Shown: positions 24,601 through 36,600 of the stretch, piece after piece
Position numbering within the stretch: position 1 is the stretch's first letter
Layout: every line of letters starts with the position of its first letter
From: Mycteria americana
Lineage: Eukaryota; Chordata; Aves; Ciconiiformes; Ciconiidae
Reading direction: 5' to 3'
Length of the DNA: 64,000 nucleotides
Assembly: GCF_035582795.1 (NCBI RefSeq)
Contig: NC_134366.1
Span: 149,095,519 to 149,159,518 of the forward strand
The notes under the pieces: model-generated
Told to the model about the DNA's origin: nothing
What the model saw: only the letters and a program-made list of their open reading frames with translations
The model's database searches: none
Position numbers and translations under genes: made by a program

Positions 24601-27600
24601 TCAACATATGCTGAATGGGCTGGCAAGATGAACCAGAGAAAGATCGAACTATCTCTTGTATCAGTTTGGCTTGAACATGAAGATGCATACTCCACAGCTT
24701 CCTGGTGTTGAGTGCCACTGAAATATCATGTGGTTCAATTACCTGCAGGAACAGAAGAACAGGAGGTTTTTCCTTTCGACTTTTATCATAAAACCCGAAT
24801 TCTACCACAAGGTATAAACAAAGACTAAATACTAATACTGTCCTCATCAAAAACATGCAATGCGATTTTCATTATTATCACTGAATAACAGGGCACAATT
24901 CCGGCAAATTAGGTATGCCTTCAGGGAGCACGGGTTGTCGCACACCTTTTACACTTACTTATTAAAGATCACAAATTCAAGATCCATGTCAAAAGAAAGG
25001 AGAGCCTTCATAAACTGAGAGTTTGGCATTCAGGGTTAAATCCAAAGGCTTCACAGCCAATCATTTAAGTAATAGAATGGGAGTCTAGATAATTTCACAA
25101 GGGACAAAAGAACAACACATGACCGCTAATTTAAAAAGATGCTCCAAATAAGAACAATTTTGTTTCTGATGAAAAAAATGTATCTTCAAACAATCTATAT
25201 GAACACAAATGCTTTACAGAAACTTTAATTCATCCTTTCACATATCTGGTTTTCCCACAACTATGAAAATGGTCTAAGGCTTATACATAATTACAATTCT
25301 TTAAAAACTAAATAAATCTGAACTATACCTGAGTTGTCTGCATGGGCAGTGGAAGAGGCAACAATTCTGAAAGCAGTATAAGTCCAGAGAAAAAGCCTTC
25401 GGGAATTCTTAAAATTGAAGAGAGAACTTCCTTCAGCATTAAAGACCAAGTATTGTTCGCCAAAGTTTCTTCCGAAATGGTAAGTTTTTCATTAACACCT
25501 TGTGTAAAAGTCAGTAAGATATCAACAATGTCATTCTGAATTTTTTGTTCATCACTGTCTAAGCGGCCTGAGAGAGGAATAGAACACAGGAGCATGTGTA
25601 AAGAAACAAGTGCTGATGGAACACGCATGTCTTTGAATTCAAAAGATCCACCTCTCAGCAGTTCTGTTAGCATTGTTTTAAGTAGAGTAAGTGTACAGCG
25701 GGCCATAGAAATAGTAGTAACTCTGTGAAGCGTGGTGCCCATGTTGACATGGAGTCGCCAAGGCTGAATAAGTACGCTGTTCAGCTTCTGTAATACCCGA
25801 ATGAAGGTGTCCATTCCCTCAGAAGAAAAGAGCTGAATAACCGCCAGATTCCATTTAAGGTCTTTCTGTTGACCTGTACGGAAAAGAAATAACATTTCTG
25901 TATGTCTAATTTCTCCTGGGCAATCACAGTTACACTTGAGACATGTTTAAGTAGAAGACTCAGAAAAATAAGATTTCTATGTTAAGCAGTATAAATATAT
26001 CAACCATACCTTCCACCAGAGGCGGTGGACATGCAACGTGACAAAGAACACGAAGTGCAGTAGGAAGACCAACTCCATCTGGGGTCATCAAACTGTCGAT
26101 ATTCTTAAGGGAAAAAAAACCAAAAAACAAAAAACGAACCCATATTACAAGGAAGGACAAGGATTTTACAAGTGTATCACTAGCTTGAATATTCAAATTC
26201 TGTATTTAGTTACTGTAAGTATTCTGCAAAATTTAAGTTAAATTATTCCACCTTTTGGAAAGCAGTCACAAATACAGCAGAAACAAAAAAGGAGGGTCAA
26301 TGTTTGCGTTGTGGTTTTATGGTGAGCTAAAAGATTAAAATAGTTGGATCTCTGCACTACATAGTTACCTTAGATATTGTTTCAATAAATATAACTGAGA
26401 GCAAGAACTGGCCTAGATCATAAGCTTTAATAAAAACATCTATTTTGGATAATAGTATATATTTTTAAATACCATATATTAGTACATACCTAAGATAAAA
26501 TATCAAACTACAAAAAAGTCTAAGCTTATAGAGCACAACTAAAAGACAGCATCTATCTGTATTTTACTAACCTGTTTGATGTATTCAATGAGATTTGGAA
26601 TACAATTTATTTCAAATCTAAGATTTTTCAAAGGTTCAAGCCACTTGCTGAGCTCTAGGGGGAAAAAAAAAAAGAGTTAATCAAGTAACTTGTAAGTGCA
26701 TTTATGAACATAAAACGTTTGTAATAAAAATGTACTTAATCTACACAACAGGTACTAAGTCCAAGTGTGAAATTTGTGAAGCATACATTGCAGCTGTAGC
26801 CAGCTGAAAAGCATCAACAAAAATAAGACTTCAGAACAGGCAATACACCTCACATACATGGACAAAATTTGGCTCAAGTCAACCTGAACACTCAAACAAT
26901 TTTCATCTTATTATTTGTAATTAAACATATTCTATAAAAGACACTAAGGGTGCCCACTGTCAACTAAAGAAAAAGCCATCAAGAGAAAGGACCAAAGCAC
27001 ATTCCCCTTAATGTACATAACAGGTTATTACAAACTGAATACAAAACTCCTGTTAAATGCCCAGATGGAGCCAATCTCTGCACCAGTAACACACATTTTC
27101 TCTGGAAGTCCTTATAGATTAACAGTCTCTCTCTTACTCCAGAATAACCTGAAAGTCCCAATTTTTTGGGACAAGAGATTTAAAGTTTTAAAACCCCTTG
27201 TTCCTGCAAATATTTAAAAGAATGTGAAGGTTCAAAGGTCAACTGGATATGAATTGACACTATTCTCCGACTGATTTCATGATTTGGTTTAATAAACTAG
27301 CCCCACTTCTCATGAAACTGTCTGATGATCAGATGAGGAGAAAAGAAATAAAAGCATGGCAGAGGAGGGAATTAAACTAAAATTTTGAAGAATTCTGGTT
27401 TCTTTCAGTGCATTTAAGTTTTGGAAGAAATTACTGGTACATCTACACGAGTCAGTTAAGCCGTGCAGAGCACAACTCTGGACATCAGAGCTTCAACGTT
27501 CAGTTGTCAGAATAGTCCTCAGCAGGCTTTTTCCCCATCAGCTCCATTCCAAATGAACTGGGCCTCATCTGTGAGTCAACACAAGCCAGGGAACACCCTG

Positions 27601-30600
27601 AGACACAGTTTCGAGTTCAAAAGATTTAGTAATAGGGTAACATGGACTATTCCATGCCAGTTGGCCTAGGTGCCAGGAAACAGTCCCAGGATTATTTACT
27701 AGTATATACAGACCCTGTAAGGCTACATCACTAAAGGAAACAACAAAAGTAACAGTCAGCTCACTGACTAGTTTAGTCCATTTTTACTAAAATTTGCTCT
27801 ATTTTCAACACAGAAATAATTTCAAACTTCCTGTAATTATCCAAAATTCATGGTAGCTAATATTACTTGAAAAATAATTTAACTAGAAAGAATTTCCTAT
27901 TTAACTCTCATTAACAGGAAAAAAAAATTACACATTATTTCAGTGACTCAACTAATCAGATGCAGCTGGAAAAGGAATTTCATTACATACATTATCCAAA
28001 CCAGATGATCGTGAAACACCAATTACCCACATATAAAAGGTTTCTTCTATACATTCAAACAATTCAGTTGATAATGACACATACTGTACCTTGCAATTTG
28101 GTGTTATTTTCATCTGCCTTACAAAGCTTCAGCAAAGGCGCCGAGTGCTGTTCCAGCATTTGGACATCACTGGAAGATTGAACCACCAGCAAAACAAGGA
28201 TGCAGGCATAATTATAAGCAACTGACTTCTTAGACTTTGAGTCTCTGAAACAACAAGAAGGATTTTCTTTAGATCTCAACTAATGCAATGGGATATTTGT
28301 TAGATTTTCATCCTCTGACCCCTAAAAATCTACCTACAGAACTTTTACTTTCACCAAGGCTTGCCTCATCATTGATAATTATCAACCAAAAAAAAAAAAA
28401 AAACCAAAACCCCCCAAAAATGCTCTCCGGTGCTTTTTGAAAACTGAAAGCTTTCTTTTACATTTACTTCACGTTTATCTCAGCATCCATAAAAGATAAG
28501 AGCTGAAAGCACTGAGTGGAGTCAAGTAGCAAACAAATTTTTCCACAACTTTGTCTGTTTTTACAAACCTTGCTTTAAAAGCGCTGCCACCTAAATTAGT
28601 AAAACTGCCTGTCCAGAGAAAATAATGACTGTTTTTAACAATTATAAGAACTTATAGAACTGAGAGAGTCCCACACCAGAAAAGTGTCCTGTGTCATTTC
28701 CCCACTCAAATCTTTTGCTCATTTCACAGTCAAATTTTATGCTTGAATGAAAACTGCCTACTTACTGATTTTTTTTCACATAGCCAGAAGTCTGACCTAT
28801 ATCAGAACACCTTTGTGGATGACCTACACAGATTCTGGGCATTAAGTACTTAATCACAAATGTCAGGCCTGATTTTCTATTACGTTCTTCTACTTAAAAG
28901 TTGTTTTGTTTTTAAACAAAAAGATCATGATCTAAAAGAAAAAAATATTTTAGATTTACTGAATTATTTATAAAAGATACGATACTTTTTAAATGTAAAA
29001 ACCTAAAGAATATAAATAAATGCTTAAATTACCCTAAAGCTTCTTTGGAATAGTACTCCATTAAAGTAATAAGACTTTGGAGATTTTTCTCCAGACTGAA
29101 TACATGAGCCACAGCAGATCTTCCCACAGGGTTAAAGGTAATCAAGTAAAGGTTGTGAAGTGTTCCCAGCAGATCCGAATGGTCTGTCTCCTCGCTGGCT
29201 GTGCATCGCTGAAAGTGGCAGAATAATTCTGAAATGCACTGTAACGTTTGTGTTGAATGCAGGAGCCACAGGGCAAAAGTATCCTCATTGGCACCATCTG
29301 ATTGGAGGCCTTCCTCTTGATCTGGATCAGAAAACTGGCAAAGTGCTCTAATCAACAAGTTCGTTGCTTCGTACTCGGAAATAAAGAAAAGAAGACCCTT
29401 CTGTGACTGTGCCAGGAAACGCAATATATCTCGTATAGCTTGAAGCACACCTGGATGTGCACCTGTCACTGGAATAGACAGTAGCAAAGTAATGCATTCC
29501 AAGAAATGGTGGCTATGAAGATATCTGGGGTGGAAAGAAAAAAAAAAAAAAAAAAAACAACAAAAACAGGAAAATAATCAGTAATATTACAATCACCTGT
29601 CAACACTGCATAATAACATTATATAAAGTTACATGCCTCCTAGCTTCAGCACTTACTGCTCTGTGGACTATGAGAAAAAATAATTAATTATGAAGTATTA
29701 CAAAATTTTAATCTTACAAACATAATTGCTATAATATTTACAGGAAATAAATCCCTAAATATAAAGTTCTGATCTCAAAAAAAAAACCCAAAACCAAAAA
29801 AACCTCACCTTATCTACAAACAAAATAACACTTTATATTAAATTTGCTGTATCTGAATCATCATCAATGCTGCATTAAATGTTTTAAATGGGCTAAGAAA
29901 TCATTCATATAGCTTATGTAGGTGGTGATTTGAAGACTCTTTGCATGTGGATGCTCATATTCAGCCATGACCTACACAGCTACTACCAAAGAAACCTGTT
30001 AGCATTTAGAGAAATACTTTCTATATAGAAACTTGCTAACAGATAAATAACCCATGGGATCCTTTAAATGGCTGAAGGCAGGCAGGCCTCAACTCCTCTG
30101 CCTGTGCTGTGAAACAGCGAGCTACGCTGACACAACTGCACGACTTCTAATCAGGGCTGGCTTATATCTTGCCAGCTCAGCATACAGAGAGAGGTACTTG
30201 TTTTATCCATATGCACAGACGTGTTCCAAGACGACAAAGGGATAACACTCTAGATCTACAACAAAGTTCAAATATGCACCTGTACAGCGCCTAGCACAAC
30301 TGATTAGGATCTATGAATCCAACTGAGGTGCTAGCACAGTACCAGTAATAACAAGAGGTTAACTTCTTGTTATATGCATGCTAGGTTGATTGAAAGCCAA
30401 CAAAGTAACAGCTACATTAACTATCAAACTCTCTCAGACTTTATAAGCACAATCCAGAATCCTCCACTAAAGTACAAAGTGAAACATCTAGGAAAGTGTT
30501 AGTCAGCAAGGTCATCCCTAAAAAATATCTACATCAAGCTGGAGGAAATACACTCTAGAAAATGAACTTGTAACTGCCGTACCTAAACAGGACAGGGTAA

Positions 30601-33600
30601 GGATCATCCCTTTCTGGAGGGCCTGTAATGCGTGCCGTGGTTGGGAAAGATTTCACAGGTGGCTGAATCATTGTATGAGGAGCAGTTTCCATCAAATGGA
30701 AGATTTCTTCAAGAAGACTAACAAGTTTTTCCATCTCTCCTTCGCTTATATTAGAAGATTCCAAAAGATGATCCATGTCCATAGGAGCCTCCACATCATT
30801 CTCATATTCTTGGCTGGTTCTTTCAAGTCCTGCCAAGTCCTGGTCCTGTTCTGGCTCCGTGTGATTAGGAAGAGAAGGAGTGTTCTCTGCTAACTGATCA
30901 ACCACCTTTTTAATATCTGACAGAATCTCATAGAAGTGACATTTCTGGAGAATTGCAGAACCAGCAGTAACTACTCTCACAGTCTGATCTAACAATATGA
31001 GTTCCAGGAGTTTCTGATAACCACTTTTTTCATGTCCATCTACACCACCTCTTAAAAACATTTCCATTCCCTCAGTCATACTAATAACACTATCCAAAGC
31101 TTTAAAAGCATTAAGTTTGAGGGAGGATGACACATGATCTGCAAACAAGAGTTCAAATATCACATTAATAACTCCTGCCTGCAAGAGTGCCGTTATTCCT
31201 TGAGTCCCACATTCTCCTAACGACGACACCAATTTTGTCCCAGCTTTGAGTTGTCGGACATTCAAAGCAATGGGCTGTTTGAGAGCTACCTGAAGGTTTA
31301 AAGCTTGCAGAGTCCAGTCTACTAGCTGGGTAATATAGTCTTGCTTTGTGTCTTTCACCTGCAGGTAGCTCAATCCTTTTACTATTAAACTCGGAACTTC
31401 TTCTAATGCAGTGACCCACTTTGCACCCCTTTCCTCTTGATATAATTCCAACAGTTCAGTTAATTTAACTGAGGCTTCCACTGCCCCTGAATTTTCTTTT
31501 TCTGGGTCCTGGTCCTTTATTTTACCAACTTCATTTTCAAATACAGTCTTGTAAGGGCAGCTGAAGTATAAAAGAGGTCCAAGCTCCCTTTCAAAAGGTT
31601 CATATGTCACAGGAGGCACAGATGCCAGATCCTCAGGAGTATATTCAATATCAAAGCTTGGATATTTAAATGTTTCACGTTCCAGATCAGCAATTCCATC
31701 TTCATCACTTGAAATCTGCTCATATCCATCATCTCCTAAAAAGAAAAAGACTCAGTTATGAAATAAAATCAATTATGGATAAAACAGTTCATAACTGCTG
31801 AGAATCTGCTCAAAATAAAAAAGTAATAATTTATTTAATACAAATATTACTGGTTAGAGAACAATCGTACACTAACACACAGAAAGCTTTCTCTCTCCAG
31901 ACATAAGTGAAAGCCACAGTTGACAGATTTTTTAATGTAATAACGGAGACATTTAAAAGAATGTATAAAGCAAAAAGTTTAACTAGGGTACACATTACTA
32001 CAAGAATATTGTCCAATTTTCTTCCTATGATTGCAACTATCATAAAACTTTTAGCCTGAAATTTTGCACAGGCATGTGTGGGAACTTTAAGTAATACAAG
32101 AAGATGACTACTGACATTGTTACATAAACAACTTTACTTGATTTTTAATTAAAAAATAATTTCTTTCACCACTTTCCTACATTTTTAAACAAAACAGATA
32201 ACAAGATCGAATGTTCATTCTCACCTATAAAGCTGTATCTATTTTCCTCTATTTATAGAAAGTAACAGGAAGATTTACTATAAAGGAATAAATATTCCAC
32301 AGCAAAATACTGTTCTCGAGAAACGTCAGAACCATAAATAAGGCAGGCAATGCCTTATTTTGGTGCAACAACCAAAGGAAAAAGATCCAGTTCTCCTCAC
32401 ACCGCATCATCATATTGGTACTGCCTTCAAGATTTCATAAGCCTGATCTTTTTTCCTTAACTTTTTACAACTTCACTTACCTTCACCTTCTTCCTCCTCT
32501 TCACCCTCGTCTTCATCTTCATCTTCCTCCTCCTCTTCCTCTTCCTCATCAGCAATACTCTCTACTGTATGCCCATCATCATCATCCTCATCCTCTTCCT
32601 CCTCAACATCCACATCATCTTCATCTTCTCCTTCTTCTGGTTGATCTTCCTCCACTTCTCCATCATCAGAATACTGGCTTTCTTGATGAATGGATGTTCG
32701 ATCAGGAGAAATGGGCTCAAAGTAATCCTCCCTATGGTCCACATCATCTTCTTTTTCCCCAACCACTAAAAGTAAATACAAAATTTAAGAAATAAGAGTA
32801 CTTCTGTGAAATCCAATGCTCAATAATGTGTTTTAGAATTTTGCATTACGCATAGTGGAGATACAAAAAAAGCATCTTGAAGAAAACCTTCAGGTGATTT
32901 GACTGAACAAAAGCAACAATCACTTAGTTCAGCAAGACTATAAAGAAATTTGTAAAGAGTTCTTGGCACTTTTAACCCATAAGGAGACCAGAGAACTCAG
33001 CAGATGCTGCAAAGGGATGGAGGACAAGAACAATGAATACCGGAGTCAACAGAACATTTATATAAAATATGAGCAGCATGTTCAAGCAGCATATTGGTCA
33101 ACAGCGGATATTCTCAAATCTACTAACTTTTAAATTGATACAATTTCAAAGAGCCAACAGATTTTCTTTCAAATCCCTTTCCTAAAACTGAATCGGTCCA
33201 GCAGGAGCAACAGCAGACAGGAGACCTCACACCAGGCAGGAACACAGATTTCTGCCTCCGCTAAGCAGTGATGCGCAGCAGATAAAACACAGTCTGTTCT
33301 CATTCTACCTGACACTGGCATAGGTTCATCCTCATCATCATCAGGAGGAGGAGGGCCTGGAGGTGTCCTTGGTCCCCTAGGTTGTGGTCTTGGAGGGCTG
33401 CCATTGAACTGGTCTTCCTTCTCTCCATCAACTATATTTATTGTGAAAATAAAAACTTGCATTTAATGGAATCACAGGAACAGAAGCAGAAAATCTTAGG
33501 TTTTCAGTGCTACTTTTGACTAGGGAACACCTTCATTTCTCAGCTGTTATTTAATCTGTATTCTGCATCTGCAGTATGTGAGGCAGTTTTGTGAAGTCAC

Positions 33601-36600
33601 TTTTGATCTAAACAAGAACTACATCAATAAGCAAGCTTATTAACACTATTGATGTTTTTTATATTAAAACTGGGTTAAAATTAACACAGATAATTGCCAT
33701 TTTTGGCTTTGACACTAACAATACTGTCACTCTACCAATAATATCTGAGTTACTTTAAAATGTAAACTTTTTTTAATCAACTGGTTTTTACAGTTTACAA
33801 CTGTTTTTTACTACACAGAGTATTCAAATTTTGCAGCCCAATAGCTGTACATTGAGCAAGACACTTCTAATTTTACATCTAAAACCAAAACTGAAGCAGA
33901 AACTTGCTCATGGATTCTATTCATAGCCATTCTAATACCAATGCAAGTAACCCACTCTCAAAAAAGCACTAGACAAGAATCTACTTAAAACCATCCAATA
34001 TAAATCTAAAAGAAAATACAAACCTAAAGGACAAAGACATAAAGCTAGAAAAATAAAGCCACTGAAATCTAAAATGTGAAAGAATTGGATTTCTTTTTTT
34101 AAGATGGGATACTATGATGTCGATTTAAAAAAAAAAAAAATCTCTGTCTTCTCACAAGGCTTACCATGTTTTGGGTTTCTTTTCAAACCAGGCTGTTGCT
34201 GGGGAGGTGGTGGTGGAGGTGGCGGTGGAGGAGGTGACTCTCTCTCATGACTTATTACCCTGTCAACTGAGCCATATATTGCTAAAGTCAGACAGTTGTA
34301 CCACCCTCTTAAAACCAATCCATCCGTGTTGACCTGTTTTTTTTAAAAAGAAAAAGTACTTAAACAACACAAGATAACTTCATAAAAGTTATTTTATTTT
34401 AATATCACTGTATCAGTATCTGCATAAAAGCAAGAAAGGATAACCGAATATTAAAGCATCTCTTTACCCTACATTTTCAAAACTTTAAATGTACCAATCA
34501 TTACAATGAATAAATAATCTTTCTGTAAAAGCATTCAATTTTTTGCAATATATTGCCTAATCTACTACAGCCTACTAAGGAAAAAAAACATTACCATGGG
34601 TAACACAAACACTGATCTGAATGAAATAAACCCAAACAGAACTGAAAATGATGTGCTTAGCTGTGGCTTGCAGCCAGAATGTTCTGATTCATCTTTGCTC
34701 ATAAGTAGTGGATAGTTCTATTGGTAATCTCCATAGGAATTGTCAAGCAATCAAATCATCTACAATTCATGCCATTATAGATGCAGACTCTAAAGTAATG
34801 AGTATCTGAACTACAGACAGGGTTTAGAATAAGATCTTAAACAACAAATGCTTTACACAGCGCTAACGCACCACATGCAACCATATTTATACCTAAATGA
34901 CAGATATGTAGAAAAGAGGAGGTTTAAATCACACTGCATTACCTTTGCATTGGGTCTGAAAATAATTGAAGTGTTTTCATCATATTCAAGGCTGTTAAAT
35001 AAAATATACAAAGTTATTTTTCCATTAATATAAAGCATGTTTACAGAAATGAAACACAGCACTGGTAAACACATAAGCCAATAATAAAACATTGAACAAA
35101 TAGATGCTCTTAAAAACAAGAGTGCAAAATCACTTATTTCTACAAAATACTTTTCATTAACATATACGGACTCTGTAAGTTTAAAAATAACAGAATCTTT
35201 TCTTCTTTTAAGCATGAACCTCTGTCCTCCCACACAGATTGCAGGAAAAGGGCAAGAACACAAACTAGCAAACACCCGACCAAACATGAAAATCATGGGA
35301 GATACAGATTTTCTATTGTGCGTTTTCTGCACTAAAAAATTCTCAGGAAGAAAACTAATCTTGAAAGTACTTACCTCCCCAGCCTGTCAAAAACAGGGGC
35401 ACTTGGCTTGCTGACATTGTTGAAAAACAAGTCCAGTTGAAATGTATGTGGGGATGTCTCTCTGGAATCAGAACAAAAGTAAAAATTAAATCTGTCGAGC
35501 TCCTTATCAGAGTAAGTAGGACTAACAAGGGAAAAAAGCCTTTAAATTATACTGTTTAAATAATTCCCAAAAATAATTACAAGTTCAGCAGACACATAAA
35601 TGCATTTTACCTTTTTATATAGGAGGTGCTATTGAGATATACAAGTTCAAGAAAACAATAACAGGAAGGTGTTCCTGAATCAGATACCCAGTATCTTTCA
35701 CTCACCCATAAGCCCTATTGTCAGGCAAACTTGTGTGAGCTCTCACTCCTGGAGGAATGACACGTACTTCATTTATGTAAACCACACATGGAAAACGAAC
35801 TACATCTATATTGGTACTTTGCTACAAAACAAAGAAAAAAGAAAGTCTAAGAAATGTAAAATGCAAACAACATAATGCACTCATATTCTCTATTAACCAA
35901 ATTAAGGTTGCAATCCTTGTAATTACAAAATTCAACTCTGTAAAATGCTAAATGCTGTTCAACACTGTTAGACAGAAAAGGTTTGGCTTTTTTTTATAAT
36001 CTTCTGGCACTTTTCATATATTTAACACTATTTTTTCTAGAAAGTGTTACTGGTTTATTTACATAATTGGTTCCCTTTATTTGCGAGAATCTTTTAAATA
36101 GTAACAGGTTTTTTTCTAACAGAAGGTATGTTGGTAAAGGTAAAAACTGGAACTTTAAATCACCAAAGAAAGACTGAGTATATGGTTCCCTTTTAATAAA
36201 CCATATCAATTTTATAATTAAAGAAAAAAAGAAAATGTGCGTTTTAGTTTTAAACATTAGCAAATGTTCTATTTCAAATGTAATATTAGAAATTATAATG
36301 ATACTATAAATGTTTTACTAGACCTGTACAGAAGTCCCATATGATGCTTCTTTCTCCAATTTTGCAACAACATCTGAAAACCTTTTGCAAATAACATTTC
36401 TGTTTACCACACAGAAATAGCAAGTATAAAGAAATGTTATGCTTCAGCACTCCTAAAAGATGTTTGAGCAAACTAGGAACTAATCATAAAGTCACGGTGA
36501 CTTCCCAGGTAGCAGCCACCAAATTAATGCTGGAAGTCTCCTCTCACTAGATTCACTACATTAGGTCTTATTACATTTATACATAATTTCTATCGTATAT

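Larger units (their letters stand above)
14906..35705 (-). other. VIRMA: VIRMA introns 2-22 (non-coding content)
   Basis: Introns longer than 300 bp are 14906-15779, 16441-17494, 17999-19944, 20098-20681, 20815-22116, 22335-23508, 23762-24506, 24743-25328, 26104-26571, 26655-28089, 28245-29032, 29525-30582, 31736-32480, 32766-33308, 33432-34164, 34334-34942 and 34992-35374. Apart from the CR1, the microsatellite, the tandem duplication, the homopolymers and a possible old repeat near 30270, they are AT-rich and I see nothing recognisable. Confidence 0.7.

Noticed and set aside
32415-32795. 126-codon plus-strand frame rich in His, Pro and Leu
   Set aside because: Antisense shadow of the acidic tract of VIRMA exon 7.
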